Source of the DNA: Lentibacillus amyloliquefaciens
GTDB taxonomy: Bacteria > Bacillota > Bacilli > Bacillales > Amphibacillaceae
Direction of reading: 5' to 3'
Length of the DNA stretch: 64,000 nucleotides
Assembly (NCBI RefSeq): GCF_001307805.1
Contig: NZ_CP013862.1
Location: 3,782,001-3,846,000 of the forward strand
Every line of letters starts with the position of its first letter. The stretch's first letter is position 1. Shown piece by piece: positions 37,462 to 46,144 of the stretch. The notes under the pieces are model-generated. The model made no database searches. It was not told the DNA's origin and saw nothing but the letters and a program-made list of their open reading frames with translations. Both the position numbers and the translations under genes were made by a program.

Positions 37462-37773
37462 ATGCAAAACATTCAAGCAAAACAAAGCATGTCAACAGAA
37501 GAACTAGCAGTACTAGAAGGTGAATTCGAGGAAGCTAAAAAGCCCAAATGGGTCACATACACATTGTGGTTTTTCTTGGGAGGCATAGGCGGTCACAGAT
37601 TTTATGTAGGTGACACGGGCTATGCAATCGCAATGCTTTTCCTCAATTGGGCGACATTCGGCATATGGTCACTCATTGACGTGTTCCTTATTGGCAAGCG
37701 ATTGAGAAAGAAAAACGCTGAGATCGAAATGGGTTTGATTAACAAAATTAAATTGTTTAATAGGGGTGCTTAA
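37462..37773 (+). CDS. TM2-domain membrane protein
   Basis: 103 residues. After about 35 charged residues come two membrane helices with the TM2 signature: W-F-L-G-G-I-G-G-H-R-F-Y-V-G, then a turn and D-V-F-L-I-G. TM2 proteins are small membrane proteins of unknown biochemical role; phage copies could alter the host membrane or exclude other phages. ATG 37462 is 9 bases after AAAGGTGG; TTG 37453 is less likely. Confidence 0.82.
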   Translation: MQNIQAKQSMSTEELAVLEGEFEEAKKPKWVTYTLWFFLGGIGGHRFYVGDTGYAIAMLFLNWATFGIWSLIDVFLIGKRLRKKNAEIEMGLINKIKLFNRGA

Positions 37774-37774
37774 G

Positions 37775-37990
37775 ATGACCGAATTACAACGATTCCAAAA
37801 CCGTTATTTAGACATCCTGCAAGCAGAAGAACCAACCCGCACCAACAGGCTGAACAACTTATTAGATGACATGCAGGCAATGTACCGCATTCCGTTGCTG
37901 AGGAATACAGAGTTTGAACAAAAGAATCCGAGGATTATGCATCTGTTCAGGATTGTTAGTAAGTCTAGAAATTTTGAGGGGGTCAAGTGA
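37775..37990 (+). CDS. Hypothetical phage protein
   Basis: 71 residues, charged and helical, Asn/Arg/Leu-rich, no motif I recognise. ATG 37775 follows AGGGGTG by 6 bases; the GTG at 37766 lies within that site. It overlaps nothing and its stop touches the next start, so it belongs to the early operon. Confidence 0.65.
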   Translation: MTELQRFQNRYLDILQAEEPTRTNRLNNLLDDMQAMYRIPLLRNTEFEQKNPRIMHLFRIVSKSRNFEGVK

Positions 37991-38236
37991 ATGTTCGACG
38001 TTATGCCAAAAGGCTATAACATCGGTTGGGAAGTTGTGAGTGATAAATGCATAACAACAGGCGCTGTTCCTTCCAGTCATCCATTGGGCGGTTACAGATT
38101 ACAGTATGAAACTTTAATTTGGGAATGGCTTGGAGAAGAAAGAGGACAAATACTAGAACAGATTGTCCACTGGAATCACAAAGAAGCGGAAAAAGTCCAT
38201 GGATATATAGTCGGTAATTTAAAGGGAGTGAAATAA
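37991..38236 (+). CDS. Hypothetical phage protein
   Basis: 81 residues starting directly after the previous stop. An aromatic, mixed composition (G-Y-N-I-G-W-E-V-V, T-L-I-W-E-W-L-G-E-E-R) with a helical C-terminal half. Not recognised. Confidence 0.6.
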   Translation: MFDVMPKGYNIGWEVVSDKCITTGAVPSSHPLGGYRLQYETLIWEWLGEERGQILEQIVHWNHKEAEKVHGYIVGNLKGVK

Positions 38237-38467
38237 ATGACCGTAAAACCAGAAGAAAAACAAGCATTCATGCACCTCACACAAGCAGTCGGTCTGCTTA
38301 TGGAAAATGACTACAAAGGTACTATCACATATCTGAATAACGCACGACATGCGGTTGAGCGATTAGATACTGAACAACGTAACGCTGAAATGTACGAGGA
38401 AGCTAAACGGCTACTGAAAGAGGTTGATCGTCAGGGTGATTTGGAAATGAGGAGGCACCGGTTTTGA
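38237..38467 (+). CDS. Hypothetical phage protein, helical
   Basis: 76 residues, starts directly after the preceding stop with GGGAG 10 bases upstream. Predicted all-helical with charged heptad-like runs (Y-E-E-A-K-R-L-L-K-E-V). Not recognised. Confidence 0.6.
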   Translation: MTVKPEEKQAFMHLTQAVGLLMENDYKGTITYLNNARHAVERLDTEQRNAEMYEEAKRLLKEVDRQGDLEMRRHRF

Positions 38468-38535
38468 CCAATCCAGATAAGTTTTTCCCGGTTGTGGCGT
38501 TGGTTAGTTGGGCGATAGTGATTTTCTCAATATGA
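38464..38535 (+). CDS. Small membrane peptide
   Basis: A TTG start, 9 bases after AGGAGG and overlapping the previous stop, encodes 23 residues. The last 16 are a single hydrophobic helix (F-F-P-V-V-A-L-V-S-W-A-I-V-I-F). Strong ribosome site supports translation; function unknown. Confidence 0.5.
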   Translation: MTNPDKFFPVVALVSWAIVIFSI

Positions 38536-38552
38536 AAGGGGAGTGAGTAAAT

Positions 38553-38726
38553 ATGGAATTCAAAGCATGGGATGAAAAACACGAAAGATATGTTGATGAC
38601 TTTTTAATCACGCCAGATGGACAAGTAATGATAACTGATGATAGATGCGGTGCTTGTGACCAAGATTTTTATTATGTGCCTGAACACGAAATAGAGTTAA
38701 TCAAAGTAATTAAATATAGGCCATGA
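38553..38726 (+). CDS. YopX-like small phage protein
   Basis: 57 residues with an opening F-K-A-W-D-E-K that recalls YopX-type phage proteins, and one Cys-x-x-Cys (C-G-A-C). AAAGGGGAG precedes ATG. The protein is shorter than typical YopX members. Function unknown. Confidence 0.5.
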   Translation: MEFKAWDEKHERYVDDFLITPDGQVMITDDRCGACDQDFYYVPEHEIELIKVIKYRP

Positions 38727-38739
38727 AAGGAGTGATCCA

Positions 38740-38829
38740 ATGTACAACATAAACGATTTTTCTTGGAACATTGCCGGTGCGCTAACAATAACGTTTGCTT
38801 TGTCATACGTAATGTATTTGTGGATATGA
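38740..38829 (+). CDS. Small membrane peptide
   Basis: 29 residues after GAAAGGAG, mostly one hydrophobic helix (I-A-G-A-L-T-I-T-F-A-L-S-Y-V-M-Y-L-W-I). Second of at least three very short membrane peptides in this operon. Confidence 0.5.
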   Translation: MYNINDFSWNIAGALTITFALSYVMYLWI

Positions 38830-38846
38830 AAATAGGAGGTTTTAAA

Positions 38847-39083
38847 ATGAGAGCAAAAATTCAAATTTGGAACAAGGAATACTTTTTAACAGGGATTGAT
38901 TGGTACAGCGAAGGCGGGGATCTTGGCGGCAAATTATGTCACGTTGTGTTTTCTGATGAACTAGGTTCTTTCCATACAGTTTTTAATACCAAAGAACACA
39001 CTCTGTATGAAGAAAACGAGGATGTAAATAAAGGTAGTTTACGCCTTGATTTAAGCAAGAAAATCATATGGATAAAAGAATAG
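38847..39083 (+). CDS. Hypothetical phage protein
   Basis: 78 residues. ATG 38847 follows AGGAGG by 8 bases; the longer frame from 38763 has no ribosome site. Mixed beta-type composition (K-I-Q-I-W-N-K-E-Y-F-L, L-C-H-V-V-F). Not recognised. Confidence 0.6.
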   Translation: MRAKIQIWNKEYFLTGIDWYSEGGDLGGKLCHVVFSDELGSFHTVFNTKEHTLYEENEDVNKGSLRLDLSKKIIWIKE

Positions 39084-39149
39084 TCCACCGCCGCAAACGA
39101 TGGACTGAACAAAATTAAACTTACATCCATTGTAACAGGAGGGATGATA

Positions 39150-39410
39150 TTGAACAATTTCATCAAATTGTATGACGACCAACGCTTTAAAGGCAGACAA
39201 CCATACACCGCATTAGGCTTTGCTGCTTATGCCATATTCTATAAATGTCACGATGATAAATGGACGCAGATGGACGCTGTCATCAATCATTTTGAAAAAG
39301 ACTTTGCTGCTGACGTGGACAAGGTATTTTATAAGCCGTCATTGGCCTTGGCTGATGAGAATGAACGGAAGATGAAAGAGGCTGGTCATAAACAATCTGA
39401 CTTTATGTAG
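39150..39410 (+). CDS. Hypothetical phage protein
   Basis: 86 residues. TTG 39150 is preferred, 6 bases after AGGAGGG; ATG 39144 abuts that site. Helical and aromatic (Y-T-A-L-G-F-A-A-Y-A-I-F-Y-K). It precedes the Gam-like gene by 13 bases. Not recognised. Confidence 0.6.
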   Translation: MNNFIKLYDDQRFKGRQPYTALGFAAYAIFYKCHDDKWTQMDAVINHFEKDFAADVDKVFYKPSLALADENERKMKEAGHKQSDFM

Positions 39411-39423
39411 GAGGTAATTATTC

Positions 39424-39957
39424 ATGGAACTTAACGAATTTCTCGATAATCAAGAACAAACCAACCAGGAAGGTTTTGAGATTACAGACGATCAAAAAGC
39501 AAATTGGGCTTTACGGAAAATCGGACAATATAAGGACCGTCAATCCGAGGTGAACGCAACAGCCGAAGCAGAAACAGAAAAAATCGAAGCGTGGGCAAAT
39601 CAAGAGAATGATAAAGCGCAACAATCTATTGATTACTTTCAAGGCCTACTTGCTAAATACGCCATGAAACAACGCGCGGAAAATCCAAAGTTTAAATCTA
39701 TGAAACTGCCAAACGGTGCGATTCGCTTCCGCAAGCAACAGCCTAAGTTTCATTACAGTGACGATCAGCTGATTGATTATCTTAAAAAGTCCGAACGTGA
39801 TGACTTAATCAAAGTTAAAGAATCACCGGATAAATCAGCGGTTAAGAAAGCATTTACTGTCAACGAGGACAAGCTTATTAATACCGAAACGGGTGAAGCT
39901 GTTGACGGTGTGGAGATTGAACATCGTGACGAAACATTCGAGGTGGTGAGTGAGTGA
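39424..39957 (+). CDS. Host-nuclease inhibitor, Gam family
   Basis: 177 residues. Long helical N-terminal half with W-A-L-R-K-I-G-Q-Y and E-A-W-A-N-Q-E-N-D-K-A, then S-M-K-L-P-N-G-A-I-R-F-R-K-Q-Q-P-K as in Gam-like phage proteins, which bind DNA ends and block host exonucleases. It opens the replication/recombination module and overlaps the next gene. Confidence 0.8.
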   Translation: MELNEFLDNQEQTNQEGFEITDDQKANWALRKIGQYKDRQSEVNATAEAETEKIEAWANQENDKAQQSIDYFQGLLAKYAMKQRAENPKFKSMKLPNGAIRFRKQQPKFHYSDDQLIDYLKKSERDDLIKVKESPDKSAVKKAFTVNEDKLINTETGEAVDGVEIEHRDETFEVVSE

Positions 39958-40649
39958 ATATAACGAGTGCTGCAGATATATCGGAAAGCAGAGCGACGTA
40001 TTTACTTTATGCACCACCAGGAACAGGAAAAACACACACAATCAATTTTCTGGAAGGTAAAACGTTGTATATTGCAATTGACAAAACACAATATCCGTTA
40101 AAAGGCAATAAAAATATAGACATACTCGATTTTGACACCCACAATGCGTGGAGCGCGTGGACAGATTTAATCAAATGGTTAGCGGATAACGATTTATCTA
40201 AATATGACAATCTAGTATTCGATAATGTTTCTGAATTATTTCGATCTATGCTCGGTAATTTAGGGCGCGAAGGAAAAAACAATCGAGTTCCGGAAATGCA
40301 ACATTATCAACAGATAGATTTCTTCATCATTGATAGCTTGAGGTTCATCAATTCATTAAATAAAAAAGTTATTTATCTAGCTTGGGAAACAACGGACGAA
40401 TTTCAAACAGAAGGCGGGCAAATTTTCAATCGGACGTTCCCGGATATACGAAGTAAGATAATCAATAATTTTATGGGGTTATGCCAAGTGGTAAGCAAGC
40501 TGGCAATAAACAATCGAACTGAAAACAGAGGGTTTATATTACAGCCAAGTAATTCGATTTTTGCAAAGAATCAATTGGACCAACGCAAACATTGTTTGCA
40601 GGAAGATATTTTCAAAGTTGGTGAAGAAACAGCGAGTGATGCTGAGTGA
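39954..40649 (+). CDS. Phage nucleotide-binding protein (AAA/Sak4-like ATPase)
   Basis: 231 residues. Walker A at Y-A-P-P-G-T-G-K-T-H-T, Walker B-like K-Y-D-N-L-V-F-D-N-V. The RecA-like core fits the phage Sak4 group, ATPases that help single-strand annealing. GTG 39954, ribosome site AGGTGG. It overlaps both neighbours, so translation is coupled. Confidence 0.8.
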   Translation: MNITSAADISESRATYLLYAPPGTGKTHTINFLEGKTLYIAIDKTQYPLKGNKNIDILDFDTHNAWSAWTDLIKWLADNDLSKYDNLVFDNVSELFRSMLGNLGREGKNNRVPEMQHYQQIDFFIIDSLRFINSLNKKVIYLAWETTDEFQTEGGQIFNRTFPDIRSKIINNFMGLCQVVSKLAINNRTENRGFILQPSNSIFAKNQLDQRKHCLQEDIFKVGEETASDAE

Positions 40650-41980
40650 GTTTCATACTTCATGATTATCAGCAATCGCTTGTCGATAAAACAAGGCAAG
40701 CCTATGCAAGAAAATATAAAGCACCGTGTGTGGTAGCGCCATGCGGAGCAGGAAAATCAGTAATTATTTCAGAAATTGCCCGCATGACGACACTAAAAGG
40801 CAATCGAGTTTTATTCCTGGTACATCGGAGGGAGTTGATTGAACAGATTGAAGAAACATTCCGATTCAATAATGTGGATTTATCAAATGTACAGTTTGGC
40901 ATGGTGCAGACGGTTGTACACAGGTTAGATAAAATGCGAAAGCCGGATCTAATCATAACCGATGAAAATCATCACGGGCTGGCTAAGTCTTATCGCAAAA
41001 TTTATGAACATTTCAGTGATGTGCCGCGGTTAGGGTTTACGGCAACACCTATCAGACTGAATGGATCCGGGTTAGGTGATGTGAACGATGTTTTGATTGA
41101 AGAAGTTGACGCAAAATGGCTTATCGAAAATCAATATTTATCACCTTATAAATATTATGCGCCGAAGCTGATTGATACGCAAAAGTTGAAATTAAACAGT
41201 TTACGGGAGTTTTCCTCCACATCGGTCAATGACGCAATGGACGATAAAACAATTTACGGTGATGTGATTAAACATTATCGGCAGCTGGCAGACAGTGAAC
41301 AGGCGATTGCGTATTGCCACAATGTCGAAGCAAGTAAACAAGTCTCAGATGAATTTAATCAGTCAGGCATACCTGCTGCACATATTGACGGAAAAACACC
41401 GAAAGATGAACGGAATAATGTTATCCAAAAATTCCGAGAAGGTCAGATAAAAATTATCTGCAACGTTGATTTAATCGGTGAGGGTTTCGATGTGCCGGAC
41501 TGTTCCACAGTGATCATGCTAAGGCCCACGCAGTCACTCTCTCTATTCATTCAGCAGAGCATGAGGGGGATGCGGTACAGACCGGGTAAAACGTCAACCA
41601 TCATTGACCATGTAGATAATGTGAGACGGCACGGTCTGCCCGATGATAAGCGAGAGTGGAGCTTGGAGGGTAAGAAAACCGAATCCGGCGAGAAAGAAAT
41701 TCCAATCAAGGAATGTGAAAACTGTTTTGCGGTTTATCCGCCTAACCATAAATGGTGTCCAGAATGTGGGCATCAGCCGGAGGTTAAAGAACAGAAAGAT
41801 TATGAAGTGGATGAAACGGCAGAATTGCAGGAGGTAACGGAATCTGATTTTAGTTTTACGATAGATCACCGTGAACCAAAGGACTGCAAGAATATGAAAG
41901 AGTTATCAGAGTTAGCTAAGAATCGTGGATATAAGCCTGGTTGGGCTTACCATCAAGGAAAATTATTAGGTTATCTATAA
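40646..41980 (+). CDS. Superfamily 2 DEAD/DEAH-box helicase
   Basis: 444 residues. Motif I P-C-G-A-G-K-S, motif II is D-E-N-H in place of DEAH, motif III G-F-T-A-T-P, motif VI Q-S-M-R-G-M-R-Y-R-P-G. A C-terminal zinc-ribbon candidate C-E-N-C and C-P-E-C-G lies near residues 355-375. It probably unwinds DNA in phage replication or recombination. GTG start in the overlap with the preceding gene. Confidence 0.9.
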   Translation: MSFILHDYQQSLVDKTRQAYARKYKAPCVVAPCGAGKSVIISEIARMTTLKGNRVLFLVHRRELIEQIEETFRFNNVDLSNVQFGMVQTVVHRLDKMRKPDLIITDENHHGLAKSYRKIYEHFSDVPRLGFTATPIRLNGSGLGDVNDVLIEEVDAKWLIENQYLSPYKYYAPKLIDTQKLKLNSLREFSSTSVNDAMDDKTIYGDVIKHYRQLADSEQAIAYCHNVEASKQVSDEFNQSGIPAAHIDGKTPKDERNNVIQKFREGQIKIICNVDLIGEGFDVPDCSTVIMLRPTQSLSLFIQQSMRGMRYRPGKTSTIIDHVDNVRRHGLPDDKREWSLEGKKTESGEKEIPIKECENCFAVYPPNHKWCPECGHQPEVKEQKDYEVDETAELQEVTESDFSFTIDHREPKDCKNMKELSELAKNRGYKPGWAYHQGKLLGYL

Positions 41981-41996
41981 AAAAGGAGAGATTTAA

Positions 41997-42515
41997 ATGA
42001 CAGGATTTAATTTAGATTTTAACAACGTTTACGAAGGTAACGGCGGCAAGGTAGAAGACGGTTGGTATGAAGTGATCGTAAATCGTTGTAGTGAAGATGC
42101 GACACCGTCAGGAGCTGAATACACAGAATTTGATTTGATTATACGTAACGATCTGGACCAGCCAAGCAAGAACATGCATATTTTCGAGAAAAACTTCAAG
42201 GCAAAAGCAACCGGAAAATATAACATGACCATATTTAACACCATCGGTAAGGCTTGCCAGCTTGAAAATGGCAAAACATATAACAGCTTTGATGAGCTGC
42301 TTAATGATTTCGTTGGTAAAACGGCCCTTGTTTTCGCAAAAAATGAAACATCCGAATATAACGGAAAAACATACGAAAACCTCAATGTGAAGATGTGGAA
42401 TCAAACGAAATACCCGAATGTCCAGCATCAGTTTAAAGGTGATGGTAAAGGTGGAGCGCCGTTGACAGGTAATGGTGGCCCAATTGATATACAAGATGAA
42501 GATTTGCCATTTTAA
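41997..42515 (+). CDS. DUF669-type phage protein (possible ssDNA-binding protein)
   Basis: 172 residues. OB-like first half with D-G-W-Y-E-V-I-V-N and N-M-T-I-F-N-T-I-G-K-A, then L-V-F-A-K-N-E-T-S-E-Y-N-G-K-T-Y-E-N. The acidic C-terminal tip D-E-D-L-P-F is like that of single-strand binding proteins. DUF669 genes sit between helicase and primase in many phages. AAAAGGAG before ATG. Confidence 0.8.
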   Translation: MTGFNLDFNNVYEGNGGKVEDGWYEVIVNRCSEDATPSGAEYTEFDLIIRNDLDQPSKNMHIFEKNFKAKATGKYNMTIFNTIGKACQLENGKTYNSFDELLNDFVGKTALVFAKNETSEYNGKTYENLNVKMWNQTKYPNVQHQFKGDGKGGAPLTGNGGPIDIQDEDLPF

Positions 42516-42526
42516 GGAGCGATTGC

Positions 42527-44827
42527 ATGTATAGCAACATACCAGACGAACTAAAAGAATTGCGGCAATGGTGCGTTTACCAGATTGTTGAACGTAATGG
42601 CAAGAAAACTAAAATACCGATTGATGCTAACACAGGAAGTTTTGCAAAAAGCAATGATGAAGTTACCTGGAGCAGTTTTGATGCTGCTCTAGGGGCCATC
42701 AATCAATTTGATTGTGATGGTATAGGATTCTTTTTCAAAGAACCATATTTCGGGATTGATATCGACGATGTAGAGGCGGATATCCAGCGTTATCGGAATG
42801 ATGAAGATGATGACAACATCGTTTCTGAATTCGTTGATTTAATGGGGAGTTATGCGGAAGTTAGTCCAAGTGGTAATGGCATTCACATTATTGCAAAAGG
42901 TGAGCTGCCAGACGGTGGGAGCAGGAAAGGTAACATTGAAATGTATTCATCAGGGCGTTTCTTCACGATGACCGGTGATGCAATCGGAGGTTATACCGGC
43001 ATCACAGAAGATGAGCTTGGCAAAGTGAATTACCTCCACAATAAATACATCGCTAGTGATGAACCGGTGAAACAAAATTTATCGGAATCAGAAGGAAACG
43101 GACTATCGGAAAATGACATTATCCGTATTGCTTCAAACAGCAAGAATGGCACACGGTTTAATTTGTTTATGAATAGCGGATGGGATCAATTTTATGATAG
43201 CTGGTCAGAAGCTGATATGGCATTTGCAAATGATCTTGCATTCTGGACTAACCGAGATATAAGCAAAATGGACACGATATTCAGACAGTCATCACTTTAC
43301 CGCGATAAATGGGATTCTAAGCGTGGTGATATGACGTATGGCTATGCGACATTAAATAAAGCTATATCGGAATGCACGAATGTTTTTAACCCGCAAGAAC
43401 ACGATCCCAATTACAATTTGTACGTTTTAGAAAATGATAGCCAGCCGGTATCAAACAAACATTACAGCTATGATGATACCGGAAATGCCGAACGGTTCAC
43501 AGATAATTTTAAAGACATTATTCGGTACAGTTATATCCGTAAAAATTGGTTTTATTATAACGGTAAAACATGGCAGATTGACCAGGAAGGTAAGGTCAAA
43601 GGTCTGGTTGACGATGTGCTAGAAAAAATGAAACAAGAACCGGTTTATACAAGTGATGATGTAGATGAAGAACAGGCCCAAAAGTTTTTGCAGAAACACA
43701 TTAAGTATTCCCGTGGCAGTAATGGAAAAACAAACATGCTTAAGGAAAGTCAGCATTTATTGACTGTCAATCCAGGGTCATTTGATAAAGATGAACATCT
43801 ATTAAACGTGCAGAACGGCTACATAGACTTACAAACAGGAGAGTTGCACGATCACGACAAAAACAAGTTTTTCACTAAGGTTTTATCCATCGAATATACC
43901 GATAAAATAGATTGTCCGATGTGGGAAGATTTTCTGATGCAGATATTCGATGGAAATACAGCCTTGATTAATTATATTCAACGAGCTGTCGGATATTCAT
44001 TATCTGGATCAACAGAAGAACAAATGATGTTTATTCTTCACGGTAATGGCCGTAATGGTAAATCGGTGTTCTTGGATATCATTACCGAAATGTTGGGAAA
44101 TTACACAACGAATATCCAGCCGCAAACAATCATGGTCAAACCACAACAGAGTAGCGCTAATAGTGATGTCGCTAAATTGGATGGCGCAAGATTGGTGACT
44201 TCCACAGAGCCTAATGACGGTATGCGGTTTGATGAAGGTTTAATCAAACAAATGACGGGTGGAGACAAAGTTACAGCCCGGTTTCTATACGGTGAAGAAT
44301 TCGACTTTTTCCCGCAGTTTAAAATCTGGATGGCCACAAACCATAAACCAATCATACGCGGCACAGATGATGGTATATGGCGCAGGATGGCAATTGTCCC
44401 GTTTACCGTTCAGATACCAGAGCATGAAGTCGATAAACAGTTGAAATATAAATTGCGCCGCGAAATGAAAGGCATATTAAATTGGGCGGTTGAAGGCTAC
44501 CGGGAATGGAAACGAATCGGACTGAATGAACCAAATGTCATCAGAGATCAGCGCCAGACATACCGGACAGAAATGGATGTGGTTGAATTGTTTATCGAAG
44601 AATGCTGCATCCGCCGTGATGGTGAGAGAGAGAAATCATCCGATTTGTACAGCATTTATAGCTCATGGGCAAAAGACAATAATCAGTATCTCATGAGTAA
44701 TACAAGGTTTGGTAAAGAACTAGCCAATAAATTCCAAAAGGTGAAAAGTAACGGCGTTTATTATGTAGGTATTAAATTGAAAAAAGACTTCAATAATGAA
44801 GCTTTCCGATTGAACTTAAATAATTAA
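42527..44827 (+). CDS. P4/D5-type DNA primase-helicase
   Basis: 766 residues. The N-terminal primase-like part has W-C-V-Y-Q-I-V, G-I-D-I-D-D-V and Y-A-E-V-S-P-S-G-N-G-I-H-I. The middle has the D5_N region. The C-terminal superfamily 3 helicase has Walker A G-N-G-R-N-G-K-S, followed by D-G-A-R-L-V-T-S-T-E and A-T-N-H-K-P. It would prime and unwind at the phage origin. A candidate iteron array lies directly downstream. Confidence 0.92.
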   Translation: MYSNIPDELKELRQWCVYQIVERNGKKTKIPIDANTGSFAKSNDEVTWSSFDAALGAINQFDCDGIGFFFKEPYFGIDIDDVEADIQRYRNDEDDDNIVSEFVDLMGSYAEVSPSGNGIHIIAKGELPDGGSRKGNIEMYSSGRFFTMTGDAIGGYTGITEDELGKVNYLHNKYIASDEPVKQNLSESEGNGLSENDIIRIASNSKNGTRFNLFMNSGWDQFYDSWSEADMAFANDLAFWTNRDISKMDTIFRQSSLYRDKWDSKRGDMTYGYATLNKAISECTNVFNPQEHDPNYNLYVLENDSQPVSNKHYSYDDTGNAERFTDNFKDIIRYSYIRKNWFYYNGKTWQIDQEGKVKGLVDDVLEKMKQEPVYTSDDVDEEQAQKFLQKHIKYSRGSNGKTNMLKESQHLLTVNPGSFDKDEHLLNVQNGYIDLQTGELHDHDKNKFFTKVLSIEYTDKIDCPMWEDFLMQIFDGNTALINYIQRAVGYSLSGSTEEQMMFILHGNGRNGKSVFLDIITEMLGNYTTNIQPQTIMVKPQQSSANSDVAKLDGARLVTSTEPNDGMRFDEGLIKQMTGGDKVTARFLYGEEFDFFPQFKIWMATNHKPIIRGTDDGIWRRMAIVPFTVQIPEHEVDKQLKYKLRREMKGILNWAVEGYREWKRIGLNEPNVIRDQRQTYRTEMDVVELFIEECCIRRDGEREKSSDLYSIYSSWAKDNNQYLMSNTRFGKELANKFQKVKSNGVYYVGIKLKKDFNNEAFRLNLNN

Positions 44828-44882
44828 TAATTGTTTCAAGATGATAATTATTATAATCTGTAACATTTAAAAACGTAAAAAC

Positions 44883-45152
44883 GGAAGGGTAACGGAAGGG
44901 AAGAGGAAGGGTTGAATGTATAACCCTTCCACCTTAAAAACACCGATATATCAACCTTTATATTATTATTTATTTCTTTTCGGAAGGGTTGGAAGGGTTA
45001 AAAGAAAGTAATTAAAGTCAGGGAAAAATATAAAAAACAGTAGGGCGGGTTTAGTTTTGAAGCAAACCGTTCCGTGAAATTTGATTATGTAGTTCAAAGT
45101 CATTGGCGCGCAAAGGATTTGGCGCTGGAACGGTTGTATTTCAGACCCTTCC
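44883..45152. repeat. GGAAGGGT iteron array, candidate phage replication origin
   Basis: GGAAGGGT occurs at 44883, 44905, 44982 and 44991, GGAAGGGA at 44894, and the inverse ACCCTTCC at 44923 and 45145. The units at 44905 and 44923 form a hairpin. A 50-base AT-rich stretch (44932-44981) lies between the two clusters. The 349-base gap after the primase has no gene. Iterons plus an AT-rich segment beside a replication gene are typical of origins. Confidence 0.6.
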
Positions 45153-45176
45153 GTCATCAAAAAGAGGTGAATCATT

Positions 45177-45365
45177 TTGAAAATTTACGATTTATATCGA
45201 GGTAATGAATTTATTAAAAAGGGTACGTTAAGAGAATTATCTGATTATACACTTTTACATCAAGGGAGTTTATTAAATTACAGTTACCAAAAATACCTTG
45301 AAAAAAATAAAACGAATAATGTTTTAAAAGTCTATTTGGTGGGTGATTCCAATGCGCGAAAGTGA
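45177..45365 (+). CDS. Hypothetical phage protein
   Basis: 62 residues, TTG start after AGAGGTG. Basic, helical, with opening K-I-Y-D-L-Y-R-G-N-E-F, similar in style to the gene at 47892 (phage proteins with a predicted DNA-binding fold). Overlaps the next gene. Confidence 0.55.
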   Translation: MKIYDLYRGNEFIKKGTLRELSDYTLLHQGSLLNYSYQKYLEKNKTNNVLKVYLVGDSNARK

Positions 45366-45684
45366 CGTACAGAACAGTGTCAGACTAGCATTGAATCCTT
45401 ATGCAACGATATTTCGCGGTAATGTCGGAAAAGTACGTATGACAGACGGGCGTTGGTTTGATACGGGGTTGCCCAAAGGCTTCTCAGATTTATTTGGATT
45501 TAGAAAAACAGACGGCAAAATGATTTTTCTTGAAATCAAAAATGCAAAAGGCAGATTAAGAGACGATCAGCGGCATTTTTTAGAGGCGGTCAGTCAGTAT
45601 GATGTGATTTCAGGCGTGGCCCGCAGTGTTGAAGAAGCGATTGAAATTGTGGAGAGGGGATTGAAATTTAATGAACTACACTGA
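45352..45684 (+). CDS. VRR-NUC domain nuclease
   Basis: 110 residues. The fold is shown by E-S-D-V-Q-N-S-V, G-L-P-K-G-F-S-D-L-F-G-F, I-F-L-E-I-K-N-A-K-G-R-L and Q-R-H-F-L-E-A-V. The catalytic D and E-x-K lie in these motifs. Related enzymes cut branched DNA, for example Holliday junctions. ATG 45352 is used because GGTGGG lies upstream; GTG 45343 overlaps it. Confidence 0.88.
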   Translation: MRESDVQNSVRLALNPYATIFRGNVGKVRMTDGRWFDTGLPKGFSDLFGFRKTDGKMIFLEIKNAKGRLRDDQRHFLEAVSQYDVISGVARSVEEAIEIVERGLKFNELH

Positions 45685-45940
45685 AACAGGAAAACGAATC
45701 GGTCAGCTAGTACAAGCTAAAAACGATCAATACGGTGATGCTTTCAATAAATCAGATGACTTTCTGAAAATCTTATATCCGAACGGTGTTAAGCCGGAAC
45801 AGTACAAAGATATGCTGGCACTTGTCCGAGTATTCGATAAACAGATGAGAATTGCAAATGGGAATCAAGGTGAAGAAAATGCGTGGGCTGATATCACTGG
45901 ATATGGAATATTGAAAAGCGGTGATTCTGATGAACTATGA
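45671..45940 (+). CDS. Hypothetical phage protein, possibly nucleotide-metabolism related
   Basis: 89 residues, helical. K-N-D-Q-Y-G-D-A-F, Y-K-D-M-L-A-L-V-R-V-F-D-K and N-A-W-A-D-I-T-G-Y-G form a conserved pattern found in phages next to nucleases and dUTPases. I cannot name the activity. Overlaps both neighbours. Confidence 0.6.
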   Translation: MNYTETGKRIGQLVQAKNDQYGDAFNKSDDFLKILYPNGVKPEQYKDMLALVRVFDKQMRIANGNQGEENAWADITGYGILKSGDSDEL

Positions 45941-46139
45941 ATCAGCAACTAAAGAACAATTACTACAGGTAGCATTAAACGAAGACTGCAGCAACGATGA
46001 TAAATTCAAGGCTTGCCGGTATTTAATCAAATTCAAAATATCCGAATACCGCAAAGTGGGATCGGCTGAAATTAATTTTGATGGGGAGTTGAGTGAGTAT
46101 TGGCAGTATGTGTATGAGAGTACGTTTAAGGGGTGGTAA
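45930..46139 (+). CDS. Hypothetical phage protein
   Basis: 69 residues, acidic, helical. ATG 45930 follows AAAGCGGTG; the GTG at 45921 is in the ribosome site. Not recognised. Confidence 0.55.
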   Translation: MNYESATKEQLLQVALNEDCSNDDKFKACRYLIKFKISEYRKVGSAEINFDGELSEYWQYVYESTFKGW

Positions 46140-46144
46140 ATAGA

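Noticed and set aside
44828-45176. CRISPR-like array from the GGAAGGGT repeats
   Set aside because: Units are 8 bp, irregularly spaced and in both orientations; no spacer structure or cas genes.
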